Assembly (NCBI GenBank): GCA_037975125.1
Contig: JAJQOW010000185.1
Span: 69,501 to 133,500, forward strand
Direction: 5' to 3'
Length of the DNA stretch: 64,000 bases
Source: Latrodectus hesperus
Lineage: Eukaryota > Arthropoda > Arachnida > Araneae > Theridiidae
Shown here: piece after piece, positions 1-11,680 of the stretch
Position numbering within the stretch: the first letter of the stretch is position 1
Layout of the letters: the number at the start of each line of letters is the position of its first letter
Position numbers and translations under genes: made by a program
Notes under the pieces: model-generated
Told to the model about the DNA's origin: nothing
The model's input: only the letters and a program-made list of their open reading frames with translations
Database searches by the model: none

Positions 1-559
1 ATTTAATTTCACTATGTCAAACAGCAATCTGAAGTTTGGTAATTAGGGTTAGTTCCAAAATATATATGAAACTCCTTAGAACAATGCTTAAGAAAAATGG
101 AAAAATGCTAAATTCTTGATTATAGTATTCACAAGCTTTATCATTCATTCACTAGTGCGAAATAAACATTATTGCAACCATTGTAGTAACGTTCTAGACA
201 GTGTTTTTGGTATCGTTTAAAACTTAAGATCATTGCTGCTCCGCTGATATTCACCTTCTTATAAAAATGCTGAAGTTAGTTTGGAATTTATTTGATGTCC
301 TTCGGTTTTTAATTCCATAAATTTTGGTGATTTGTTAGACTTATTATTGTAAGTTACTTTTCTCTTTAAGGACAAACATTTCCAAAAACAAATCTATTAT
401 TTGAATAATCACAATGTAACATTTAAACCATAAAAATGTTTCTTTTTGAAAAGTTTTGGACAGAAATATAAGAAAAAACAAAAATATTGTGCAAAAAATT
501 ATCATTGATCATTTGGTAAATAATTTATAAACTTTTAAAAGATTTATTATTCAAACAAT

Positions 560-618
<59 letters not shown>

Positions 619-732
619 AAAAGACATATATAAATATAAAGTAATAAATAAAATACTGAAAATATAATGTTGGAACTACAATGCATAATAGGAAATCTAG
701 CCAGCGCAAAAGCAGCTAAAGAAAGATTTGCC
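1..732. other. AT-rich non-coding flank of the Naiad element
   Basis: No open reading frame of note. It contains a (TA)n tract at about 562-614. A 16-base string, AGCGCAAAAGCAGCTA, at 703-718 recurs at 20110-20125, so part of this flank may belong to an unrecognised dispersed repeat. Confidence 0.6.
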
Positions 733-872
733 TATATAAATAAGATAAAACATGAAGAAAAGTGAAATCAGAAATATAAAATTGGAAAGATATTAAAGTA
801 TATGAAGCAAAAGACAAGAAGGCATAGGGACCACGTCTTCATCAGGAGGGAGATGGCCAGCTATGCAAAAAT

Positions 873-944
873 GAACACTCTTTTCTGACATGCTCGAAGG
901 ACAAATGTCTAAAAATCTTCGAGCAATTCCCCCGAAGAGTGTTC
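873..944. other. Nested palindrome in left Naiad arm
   Basis: An outer pair GAACACTCTT (873-882) / AAGAGTGTTC (935-944) encloses an inner pair TGCTCGAAG (891-899) / CTTCGAGCA (917-925). Transcribed RNA could fold into a two-step stem-loop. No hammerhead ribozyme core is evident to me. Confidence 0.85.
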
Positions 945-992
945 ATATTAAAAGAACTTAGTTAAAAATTAGACTAAATATATATGTAGAAA

Positions 993-1082
<90 letters not shown>
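993..1082. repeat. (TA)n microsatellite inside left arm
   Basis: About 88 bases of alternating TA, bordered by GTAGAAAAGATA on both sides. It is the counterpart of 3993-4080 in the right arm, so the tract is part of the mobile unit. Confidence 0.9.
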
Positions 1083-1085
<3 letters not shown>

Positions 1086-1488
1086 GAAAAGATAAATATA
1101 TATGCAGAAAAAAAAATACTCACAATAGATGAAACAAAAGTACAGTAGAAAAATACATACAGTAGAAAATACAGAATACAAATGCCTGTAAATCAGATTG
1201 AATTTATATATGAGAATAGTAGGAAGTTGCCAAAAGTAAATTTGAAATTAGAATGAAGAAATATTGCCAGAAGTAATTAAATTCAAAAAGTTAAAGTGGT
1301 TTAGAAAGTTAAAGTGTATTAAAGGGGATTTAAGTTTTATTTAAGTATAAAATAAAGTGTATATATGTAGGTATTTTCAGGATTCTTGTAAGAACTTCAA
1401 TGCGTGGGTGGCCCTTCTGTAGTTATAAAAACTACGCATTACTTCAATCTTACAAGCGATTCCCTACTTCCTACATATTTTAAAATAA

Positions 1489-3628
1489 TTTATTTTTCGA
1501 TTAGATTAAACATCGAATCTAATACAGATATACGTATTATAAAGGAAAATAGGTTTATCATAAATTTAAAATCTCTTGCTCCTTTTGGTTTAAATGAATT
1601 ATTTAATGGCAAAAGTATTAACTATTCTAATAGTAATTCCTTTGTATTTTTTCACAATAATTACTATAAAACTAAAAGATTTAAAAGAGGTGGACGAAAA
1701 TTTAAAAAATCTTACAATAAAATAGATTTTAAAAATAATTTTGAGTTTTATTTGGATAAAATTTATAATTTGGAATCTTCCTTCTCTAGTACTTATAATT
1801 GGCTACCTTGCAAAGTATTTATTATGAAACTGACTGCTAGTGATTGTAAATTTTTGTATTCGTGTATAAACGATATAAATTTCCACAACCAGCATTTTAA
1901 GATTTTATTTTATTACCTATTTAAATACAGATATAATAAAATTAAAATTAAGAAAAATATTAGATTACATTATTTCATCATTAAATTTCAACATCCTAAG
2001 TTTGATCATTTTAAACTAAACAGTTTTGTTAATGATTTGTATTATATTTTCCCCATAAAAGATGTTATTGTCAAACTTGCTTTTTCTTATGATATTCCTT
2101 GGACGTAAAATCTTTAACTATAATCAATTTTGCAAAAACATCTCTTCATCTAGAAAACTATCTAATTGTATTTGTCATAGTAATGAACTAAAAAATTTTA
2201 TTAATACTGATTTCGGTCATATCATTACAGGTGATTTGTCAATGACCCTAAATTAAAAGAAATATTAAGTAAAGGAACTAAATATAGACTTGTTTTTCAA
2301 CTAAATAGATTTAAAATAATTAAAGTAATTTTTTATAATATTGATTCATTTATCTTTAAAATTTCTAATTTTTATAATGTTCCTATTGAATTTTTTACAG
2401 TCTTGAAGTCTAAACTTTTTAATAAAATTAAGAAATTTATTTTTGTCAATAATGTAACGTTTCCTGGTATTAAGCTTGGTCCATTAAAACCAGCCATAAA
2501 TAATCTAAAAGATAACTTCATCATTACGCCAGTAGATAAAGCCTCTAATAATTACGCATTTTTTGTAGGAAATTCTATTTAGATTTAATTGATAATGAAA
2601 CATTAAATTCCAGCACATATAAGCGTTTAAACTCCACTGTTAATATTATTTATAAAAAAATCTTTGGGCTTTACAAACTTTTAAATATTAGCAACTATAA
2701 ATTAGAGTTTCCTTATTTGACAGTCATTCCTAAATTTCACAAAATTTCTATAAAGTTTAGATTTATCACCTGTGGTACTAAATCATACATGAATAAACCT
2801 GGAAGCATTTTTGCTAACATCCTTAATATTATATTAGACAATATTGTTAAATCAGAAGCCACTTGGATCATTAATAATAATAAAACTATTTTGGATTTTT
2901 TATCGAAAAATTATATTTATTATATTAATTCTTTTGACTTTAAAGACCTTTTTACTAGTATTCCAATAGATAAATTAAATGATGTACTACACCTTTATTA
3001 TCAGGACTATAGAAACTTATTAAATATTATTTTTGATTACTGGAATAATTTAGTTAAAATGTGTATTTATAATAATTTTATATTTAACGGTGATAATATT
3101 TTTATTCAAAATTGTGGAATTCCACAGGGATCCAACTTTTCTAGCACACTAGCAAATTTATTTTTACATTATTTTGAAAAACACTTCTTTTATGAATATC
3201 CTTTTGCTTTTCGATACATAGATGATTTCATTATTTTCAACGATTTAAAATTAGAATATATTTCTAAAACTATTTACCCTGAAGAACTTTCTCTAATTAA
3301 AACTAATTTATGTGAAACTAAAACAGAATTTCTGGATTTATTTATCACTATTGATAATTCCACTACATATATAGATATTTTCGACAAAACTAATCAGTTT
3401 AATTTTCATGTTAATAAGTTAATTTCTTGGAACTCCAATATTTCTTTGAAAATATACAGAAACATTATAATTAATGAGCTTAATCGCATTTATATAATCT
3501 GTAACAATAATGAATATACTAAAAATCAAATTAAACGCCTAATAGCTCACCTAAAAAATAACAATATTCCAATTAATTTTATTTTAAAATATGTAGGAAG
3601 TAGGGAATCGCTTGTAAGATTGAAGTAA
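1489..3628 (+). pseudogene. Naiad/Penelope-like reverse transcriptase, frameshifted and 5'-truncated
   Basis: Remains of one long protein in three frames, with shifts near 2100, 2235 and 2575. In order: a PFGLNE string near 1587, like the end of a GIY-YIG nuclease domain; a basic region (about 1690-1730); a CxC motif (Cys codons 2167 and 2173) followed by GHIITGDLSM; a VDKASNN block (about 2530-2550); then the RT. RT motifs are IPKFHK (about 2729), motif A DFKDLFTSIP with Asp at 2936, motif B GIPQGSNFSS (about 3116), and motif C YIDD with the Asp pair at 3221-3226. The CxC linker upstream of the RT is the hallmark described for Naiads, which carry the nuclease at the N-terminus; most of that domain is missing here. 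Spider Naiads can encode selenocysteine, but the breaks here are TAA/TAG or shifts, so I see no sign of that. No C-terminal nuclease follows. Function is lost unless supplied in trans. Confidence 0.8.
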
Positions 3629-3988
3629 TGCGTAGTTTTTATAACTACAGAAGGGCCACCCAAGCATTGAAGTTCTTACAAGAATCCTGAAAATACCTAC
3701 ATATATACACTTTATTTTATACATAACTAAAACTTAAATCCCCTTTAATACACTTTAACTTTTTGAATTTAATTACTTCTGGCAATATTTCTTCATTCTA
3801 ATTTCAAATTTACTTTTGGCAACTTCCTACTATTCTCATATTTAAATTCAATCTGATTTACTGGCATTTGCATTTTGTATTTTCTACTGTATGTATTTTT
3901 CTACTGTACTTTTGTTTCATCTATTGTGAGTATTTTCATCTATAGTGAGTATTTTTATTTTTCTGCATATATATTTATCTTTTCTACA

Positions 3989-3992
<4 letters not shown>

Positions 3993-4080
<88 letters not shown>
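3993..4080. repeat. (TA)n microsatellite inside right arm
   Basis: About 88 bases of alternating TA in the 3' UTR of the Naiad copy, matching the tract at 993-1082. Short tyrosine/isoleucine reading frames across it are artefacts of the repeat. Confidence 0.9.
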
Positions 4081-4084
<4 letters not shown>

Positions 4085-4143
4085 TATATTAATCTTTTCT
4101 ACATACATATTTAGTCTTATTTTTAACTAAGTTCTTTTAATAC

Positions 4144-4215
4144 GAACACTCTTCGGGGGAATTGCTCGAAGATTTTTAGACATTTGTCCTTCGAGCATGT
4201 CAGAAAAGAGTGTTC
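4144..4215. other. Nested palindrome in right Naiad arm
   Basis: This is the inverted counterpart of the 873-944 structure, with the same outer GAACACTCTT/AAGAGTGTTC and inner TGCTCGAAG/CTTCGAGCA pairs kept. In the sense of the RT gene it lies in the 3' UTR, so it could be a conserved RNA structure of the element. Confidence 0.85.
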
Positions 4216-4465
4216 ATTTTTGCATAGCTGCCCATCTCCCTCCTGATGAAGACGTGGTCCCTATGCCTTCTTGTGTTTTGCTTCATATACTTTAGTACCT
4301 TTCCAATTTTATATTTCTGATTTCACTTTTCTTCATGTTTTATCTTATATATATACAATGGACAATACGAGTATGAATGAGGTTATGCCAAATACAAAAG
4401 TATAACGAAAACAGGGAGGAAAACGTCCGCATGTAAAGAGAATCCGACATTTCATACGCACCAAC

Positions 4466-4468
<3 letters not shown>

Positions 4469-4540
<72 letters not shown>
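4469..4540. repeat. (AT)n microsatellite
   Basis: About 72 bases of alternating AT, 110 bases past the right end of the Naiad copy. Confidence 0.95.
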
Positions 4541-4542
<2 letters not shown>

Positions 4543-5877
4543 TAACTATCGATTGGGACTTAATTATCAAAAATGAAGTGTAAGAACAAAAAAAAACGCA
4601 CAATCATAGTTTGTAAGAAAATATTTCTAGACTATTTTTCTATACTTTCTATATATAATGGCAGGGTATTACTTTTCAATAATATGAAATCTCTGAATTT
4701 TTATATTCAAATCAAATATTATTTCTGCTTTATATATTTGACAAATTATAAATTTTTTGTAAAACATCTTGCAGATAAACTAGCTGTATCCGTTATTACC
4801 ATAATCCCATTATTGTAGTTATGTCTTATTTTAACAATTTTTAGTACATATAGTATAAAGAATATATAATATCAGTAAACTCTCTATTGTTTTATCCGTT
4901 TAAGCGTTTAACAATTGTATTGCATCTTACAAAGATGCAAACATCTTCAACAAAATGTCTTATTTGTTATGAAATATAAAAAAGGATATGAATGGAAATT
5001 ATACTTGAAATGTTTGACTTAAAACTAACAAAATTTTACATTTTCACGTTATGTATTTTGTGCACAATATCGAAAAATTATCAGGCTTCATTGACAAAAG
5101 AAAACTATCCTATATCTTTAAACATTGTGTTAAAGTCATTTCTTTGAAAAATCATATACAAATATTGCATCATAAAAAATTTACATAATGTTTTTTTATT
5201 CTTAACTCTGTCCTAAATGTTTCCAAAATATATTTTGCCTAAATTACGCTAAAAGACAGTAATTTAATGATTGTTTTCAGTTTGCATCAAACACTTTCAT
5301 GCATTAAGGAAAGTATATTACTTATATATTATGTTGTTAATGATGATTGAAATAATTAGTATTTTTATAAAATATGAAAAATCCTTTTAATTTTTGCACA
5401 AATTTTAAAAACTATCTTAATGTCTTTATTGAACATAAATGTTTTCTGTCTTTAATAAAATTCCAAATAAAATAAAGTGAATTTGATCATTTCAATAAAT
5501 TATCAATATAAAGTCATGTATATTTTTGATTTTTTCAAAAAATCTTAAAGCTCTAATAGTTTTTCCCTAAAATCCAATATTTTTTTACAATAATTTACAC
5601 TTTTATCATATTTGCCATTTTTTTCAACCAGTGAAAATTTGAAAATTGAATTTTAGGCGGTTCATTTATGCTCAAATTGTACTTTGTGAGCATGTATTGA
5701 AATATTTTAATATAAGTGAACGAGAATGAAAGACATTTTACTAAAATTTTATTTGTAATTTTCTAAAACAAATAGAAAATTTTAATGAATAGGTCTAAGT
5801 ATAATTTCGGTGCCGTTTGAAATTTTGAAAATAATTTTACTTTCAAAGTTTTAATTCTACACATGATTAAATAATGC
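4541..5877. other. AT-rich DNA without recognised features
   Basis: Many stops in all frames. An 81-codon frame at 4573-4818 has low-complexity composition and no recognisable motif, so I do not call it a gene. Confidence 0.6.
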
Positions 5878-5940
5878 GTTGGAAAAGTGAAGCAGCCACC
5901 CCAAAATACAGCCCAGCTGGCACAAGACAACAACAACATT
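5878..5940 (+). repeat. SINE family B, 3'-end fragment
   Basis: It begins GTTGGAAAAGTGAAGCAGCC and ends GGCACAAGACAACAACAAC. The same 3' segment is seen at 50447-50505 and, inverted, at 60612-60670. Only the last ~63 bases are kept; the tRNA-like head is absent. Confidence 0.7.
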
Positions 5941-6850
5941 AAATAATGCATATATTAGTGTTTGTAATATGCTCATTTTTTATAAACATTTTCTTACCTC
6001 ATGATAATCTTAATTTGTTTGTCAGTTAATTAAAACAAAAAATCTAAAAACTAAATCTAAATTATTTTTAATCAATGCAATTACTAGATACTGCTAAGAA
6101 ATATTTTAAATTTCATGATTTTTATGGATAAATATCACAAAAGAAAGAATAAGTATAATATCTTTAAATAAATTACTATGCTTTTTTTAAAATTCATTAA
6201 AAAAAGTTAATACCAAACTGCTGCTATAAATGCAAATAAAAAGAAGTAATTTAAGCATAAAGAAGCAGCGAGGTTACACTTTAATTAAAAGGAGGAATGA
6301 CTAAGAAACACTTCATTTATTTTCTCTTAGTCAGCACTTTGACAATTAAAAATTAAATTTACACATTTTATTTTTAATCAAAGTTTATTATTATAATATG
6401 TTATTTGTTAGAAAATACTAAGAACTTATTTTACACTGCTGATGAAACACATTATATTATAGCAAGTTTTAAGGAAAAGAAAATGCTTTCCTTCTAAAAT
6501 GAAAAAAAAATTATGTATGAATTCATTTCCTCTTAAAATTTTTATTCGGAACATATTTAAATTATTCATTTTTATTATTTAAGAAAGCTTAAAATATATT
6601 TAAAATTTCAAAGCTACTGATTATTAAGTAAATATTTAAAAAACAATATATTTTACGCATTTTAAAAAATACTTCTTAAAAATAAGGTATATTTTAAGTA
6701 ATTATTATTTTATAAAAATTTTACAACATTTAACGTGTACCCTATTTTATATAGGCTATATCCTTTTTGATATAGTTCTTTAAATATCGATTCGTTTTAT
6801 ATATGTAGTTTAAATTTTAAAAGATTTTATTTGATACTTCGAATTTCAGT

Positions 6851-6878
6851 GTGAGCAGCTCCGTTGGTAGCTGCTCAC
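6851..6878. other. 10-bp perfect stem-loop
   Basis: GTGAGCAGCT (6851-6860), an 8-base loop, then AGCTGCTCAC (6869-6878). It is GC-rich compared with its surroundings and lies about 90 bases from a second perfect hairpin. Confidence 0.8.
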
Positions 6879-6967
6879 AGTGAATCACTTGATGATTAAT
6901 CCACCAGTTCATGTTTTCCCATCTAAGAACAATAAATTTTGCGGTCTTCAAATTGATCCCACAAAAA

Positions 6968-6995
6968 CAGTTCTTATGATATTTCATAAGAACTG
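6968..6995. other. 12-bp perfect stem-loop
   Basis: CAGTTCTTATGA, loop TATT, TCATAAGAACTG. Function unknown; it may be part of a decayed MITE together with 6851-6878. Confidence 0.8.
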
Positions 6996-8178
6996 CATTC
7001 TATCAAAATCAAATCATTAATAGGACTTGCCTTGAAGAATTCTCCTTCAGTCTATGGCAACAATTAGCGATTGATTTGCTTATAATTTGTTCTTTTGGGG
7101 CCTTGATGCAGCAGCTTATAAGCCCACTTTGAAGTCGTAAAACAAACAACACTGAATAAGCTACTTTGACGCGTCCATTTCTCTGTACTATACGAGTTAA
7201 AATTGATGAATGTGCTCTGTGAATCTATTTCTATAAGGACTCATATTCCAACTCCCAACTTACTGGTGCCTCAACCACATTATACAATAATTTGCATGCT
7301 TATTCTCTCTTCATTCAACGGTAACGCAAAAATGACAAAGATTTTCTTCTTATATTTTTTCTGAAAAAGCAGAATAATGTTAATAATTTTTCACCGGACA
7401 TAATTAAACAAATCCTATTTCATGCAACTTATACAGAAAACATTGTTTGGCAATTATGTATAATTCTTTAAATATTCAACTTCCTATAATATTTTTATAT
7501 TTGTTTATATTAATATAAAGATATTTTAAAAAATCAACAGTTTTACATAATCATATAACTGAAAAATTTTTTAATGTTAATTTAAATGTGGTCTTATATT
7601 ACTCGCATTACTGCTTCATTTAAAAATGTTATGAAAAGCGTTCATATTTTTCATCAAGATTTTTAATTTGTATTTGCTCAAAAATCTTCATTTTCTCAAC
7701 TTCCATATTTTTACACTCTAACTGAAGATACAATATTTCATAAACACTTAAAACATACTATTTTGTATTATAAAAACTTAACATTTCATCAATTATCTAT
7801 TCATCTTGGTTAATTAGATGTCACCTTAAGTAGATATCTTTGACAGTTACTTTAAATTTCAAGTAAAGGTAAGCACCTTTTTGTCTTCAATTATTTAAAA
7901 ATTATATCTACTAAATTATTAACCAAACTAAATTATTAACCTGAAAGAAATTATGAATATTACAGTTAAGAATTAAATGAATATTACAGTTTCTTTCACA
8001 TTTTCCCTATCTCAAATTAGCTTATATTTGCAAATGCACAAAATAAATTTTTCCTTTATTTGTATCTCAACTTAAAGGATTTTTTTTAATTTCCGAAAAA
8101 TATTTATATCCAAGGATATTTCCTCAAGTAATTAGATGAAAATTTATTCATTCTTTAATATTCTAAAAGAATAAGAAT

Positions 8179-8202
8179 ATATATATATATATATATATAT
8201 AT
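8179..8202. repeat. Short (AT)n microsatellite
   Basis: About 24 bases of alternating AT. Confidence 0.9.
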
Positions 8203-8607
8203 ACGTAGATATTGGCATATTGCAATGAATGATTATAGTAATGAGTAATGGAATAAATGAGCGCAACTGCTTCAACAATCATATCTCCTACAATGATGAA
8301 TTTTTTTGATAGGGAAATAAGCTATTAGAAAATATATTTATAATCTTTAAAAACAATTTTATTTACGTTTAATTTATTCAAGTCCTGTTTTTTAAGAAGC
8401 ATTAATGAAGGAACCTGTGTTTCCTGATTGGTATTCTATAAAAAAACAGTCAAAGTTGTGTGATATTTTTAATTGTTTTAATGTGGGTTATGATCATGTA
8501 GTTGTTGTTGGCATAAATACATGTTTCTTCTATGATTAAATCTAAGCTGGAACTTGATTTTCTCTTTAATATTAAAGTGTCAGTGTTTCTAATAATAATA
8601 AACATTC

Positions 8608-8666
8608 TTTATTGATATTCTTTGTATATCCTAATAAAAAATGGATATACAAAGAATATCAATAAA
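8608..8666. other. 24-bp perfect inverted repeat
   Basis: Arms at 8608-8631 and 8643-8666 are exact reverse complements around an 11-base A-rich spacer. It could be a tiny MITE remnant or a replication-slippage product. No gene is adjacent. Confidence 0.9.
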
Positions 8667-11504
8667 TTATTAATCAATATATTCTATGTATACTTGCTTG
8701 ATCACGTAATTTAGATTAAACTTTAAAACATTTATTACACTAAATTTAAAAGTTCATTTCCAAATATAAACTCATAGTAAAGTACGTTTTGAAATATAGC
8801 AAAATTACAGCAGTTTTTTAACAAGAATTCTAGATGAGAAATTGACATTAATCTATATTCAATGAAAAGTGCATTTCGATATCTATTGCCTCGAATTAAG
8901 GAAATATTTCTTAGTTGCAATCAAATGCAAAAAGACTTAGATCAACTTTAGATTTAATAGAAAAAACTAGAAATGTACTAGTTTTATATTTTAACACATC
9001 TGAACAAGGAAATAATACTATAAATCTATTTTTCAAAATTATTTTTTTATAACTAACTGAATTGCATCTTTATCTGAATAGGTACACGGTATTTAGAATC
9101 AACATAAAAACCTATTTTATGAAGGATTAAATTGCAAAATATTAAATCCGAAAAAAGTCCATTTGGAATCAGAAAGTGATACATGTTGAAAAATACTAAT
9201 TTTAAATAAATAACTTCATATTTGGCTATTTACCTAACATTAATATTATAATAGGATAATAGATTCAACTTGTATTACATTATGTTTTAAATTAGTATAA
9301 TTTTTCAATGAAAAAATATTTTGTAATTTTAAAGGGTTGAAGGAAATGTGCTGGAAAATTGCCAGAATAGGAGAATATGATATACTCATATTTATGTACT
9401 GAAAGTGCAAAAACAAACTAGACACTAATTATATAAATATATTTTCTCTTCGCAAAAAATTAAAAGTCGAAACAATTTATTCAATTAAATTAAGAATAAT
9501 TATTTGTACTTTACAATTGTTTCGTGAGTTAGTATTTATTTTATTTTTTCACTCTGACTCTATTGATTTATTGATTACTCAAATGTTATATTTCCTTTTT
9601 AATTGGAATACATATTCTGTGCAAAAAGTAAATTTTAACAAAATTAAATTTAATATTCTATCATATTATCATATTAAATCTAATTTGTTAAAATAAATGT
9701 ATTTTTATCTGCAATTATTTTAAATGCTAAAAATATTAATAGTTATATAATTTATTATAAAAAACTTCATGTTCTAAATATTAAGTCTTTTTTATAAAGT
9801 TACAGATATTTCAATAAAGCAATATTTGCTTATAAACACTCAAATGAAACAGTTATTAGACACTTAATTGAAACGTTTGTATTAAATTTATTAAAATTTC
9901 TGTGTTTTCAGGAAATTAATATGAAAAAATAACTATTATACTCTTACAATGATAAATTCTCTCTGATTATAAAATAAATAATATCAATTTTATTTTCGGA
10001 ATTTTTAAAATAAGTTGATATTACATATGGTATTGAATTTTAAGAAAACACACACAAAAAATATTCAATTCATGCTTTATGTACATAAAAGTAAAAAAAA
10101 ACGTGATTTATCAACGTAAATGAGCTTCTTTAAAGAGAATAATTTTATCTAACCTAAAATTATAATGCACATTTACTTGGCACGAAATCATTGGAGTATT
10201 TTTTCCTCTCCCCAACAGAAGAGCCCTTTCGAACTTCTGAATTGCTAGATTGGAATATTAGTGATGGCCATCCCAGCAACCTAAATTTTTCTAATCTTGA
10301 AACAGTTGGGAACATACAAATGAGATTACCAATTTCTTTTAAGAATTTTTCTTTTTGAAGAGAAAATTTTCTTCTGCCTTTCAATGAGGAGACCTGATTT
10401 TGTATGTTTTTCTTAATGTTTGCAGCGTGAAAAACCACAATAACTATATTTCTCCAAATCCTGTATCGGTGAATTGCTATTGAACTATTTTTGAGGATGT
10501 GCAGATTGCTATGATAAATAATAGAAATTTTGGGTACATATAATGCATTAAGAGTTACATATTAGAACCTACAAAAAGGATTATTCCGAGTGCCAAGCTC
10601 ACTCCAGATGATTATTCAGTATACTGGTATTAAATCAATATTTGTGTCCGTATGAAGCATTTTGCTTTCCTGATCTAACTCCAAGCTGATAAATGTCTTT
10701 ACACGTTTATTGTGAGCAGCATGGTAGTTTGTTGTTAGCAACAGGCAAAAAAATAAAAAAACCGAGAGTTCTTGATCGTATAAACTAATATGATAAACTT
10801 AATTTTAAATAATTTCTATCAATATTATGGTACCCCTAGCTCCTGAAGGAATGTGTTTGTAGCCCTTTGCTTTCCTATTAAGGACTTTTCAGACTGTTAG
10901 TCTTGAATAACAATCTTCATTTCTTAACGCTGCATACTTATAATCATAATTTGTTCTTGGTAAAATTTCCAATTTCATCATTAAAAGTCTCTGCTAAATT
11001 GAAAAGGAAAATAAGCATATCTCTTAGTCAACAGAAGTCAATTCTTGCTGGCACATCTCAATGATTTTTTCAAAAGAATATAAGTACAGTTCTTAATATT
11101 AATACTAAAACAAATTATTTACTGAAGCTAAAATGACAGCTCCTAATTGCATTTAAATTCAATTTCATTAGTAATACAAAGTAATTTAAAAATTTAATAA
11201 AAATTTCAAATTTCTTCATTATGTGATTAGTTTTAATTTAATACTAAAGTAAAACTCTCATATCAACGTATCACTGTAAAAATATCTATAATTATTTTTA
11301 TTTTGTTGTGTTAATTCCTATAATGAATATTTTTTTATCTTAAATGATTTTTCAACATATATACTTATCAAGTCATTAATATAGTCATAATTATGAGAGT
11401 CTACTGAGCCTAAATATATATAATTTGCAAAAGTAATAGCTAAACTCATGAATAAAAATCTATAGGTTATATTTAAAATTTTTAATCAATAAAATAATTA
11501 AGAA

Positions 11505-11507
<3 letters not shown>

Positions 11508-11540
<33 letters not shown>

Positions 11541-11582
11541 TCTATCTATCTTGTATATATATAAATATATATATATATACAT

Positions 11583-11676
<94 letters not shown>
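11508..11676. repeat. Compound (TA)n-(CA)n-(TA)n microsatellite
   Basis: A TA tract at 11508-11536, a TATC/TATA-rich bridge, (AC)n at about 11583-11607, then TA to 11676. Confidence 0.95.

Positions 11677-11680
<4 letters not shown>

Larger units (their letters stand above)
733..1488 (-). repeat. Left inverted arm of the Naiad copy
   Basis: This arm matches the reverse complement of 3580-4355 from the TATATA/ATAAGATAAAACATG outer edge to the TACATATTTTAAAATAA inner edge. In the inner 118 bases I found one mismatch. The left arm has about 18 extra bases near 1300 (a partial repeat of AAAGTTAAAGTG) and a different (TA)n length. On the minus strand it carries the C-terminal codons, the stop and the 3' UTR of the RT gene. 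Confidence 0.9.
733..4355 (+). mobile_element. Naiad-type Penelope-like retroelement copy with long inverted arms
   Basis: A Penelope-like reverse transcriptase gene (sense on +) is bracketed by two inverted arms, 733-1488 and 3580-4355, that are nearly identical when one is reverse-complemented. The right arm holds the last codons, the stop and the 3' untranslated region of the RT gene; the left arm is the same sequence inverted. The gene between them starts part-way into the region expected for an N-terminal GIY-YIG nuclease. The simplest reading is a 5'-truncated insertion joined to an inverted copy of its own 3' end. Penelope-like elements are known for complex inverted insertions, and Naiads for a bias to microsatellites; (TA)n tracts lie just outside both ends. 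No target-site duplication was found. The alternative is a transposon with genuine terminal inverted repeats. Confidence 0.75.
3580..4355 (+). repeat. Right inverted arm: RT gene 3' end plus 3' UTR
   Basis: This arm holds the last ~16 codons of the RT reading frame, the TAA at 3626-3628 and about 725 bases of 3' UTR, including a (TA)n tract and a nested palindrome. Similarity to the left arm stops at about 4355; beyond that point the two flanks differ. Confidence 0.9.

Noticed and set aside
1404..2582. Selenocysteine readthrough in the Naiad frame
   Set aside because: The interruptions are TAA, TAG and frameshifts rather than in-frame TGA, and I could not identify a SECIS element.
3875..4130. 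Tyr/Ile-repeat reading frames, also seen at 969, 11460, 27770, 30662, 35033 and 37332
   Set aside because: Produced by (TA)n microsatellites.
733..4355. A classic DNA transposon or Polinton with terminal inverted repeats
   Set aside because: No transposase, integrase or DNA polymerase is encoded. The arms consist of the RT gene's own 3' end, which fits an inverted Penelope-like insertion better.
10160..10438. 92-codon minus-strand frame
   Set aside because: No recognisable domain, no convincing splice or start context, and lies in AT-rich DNA.
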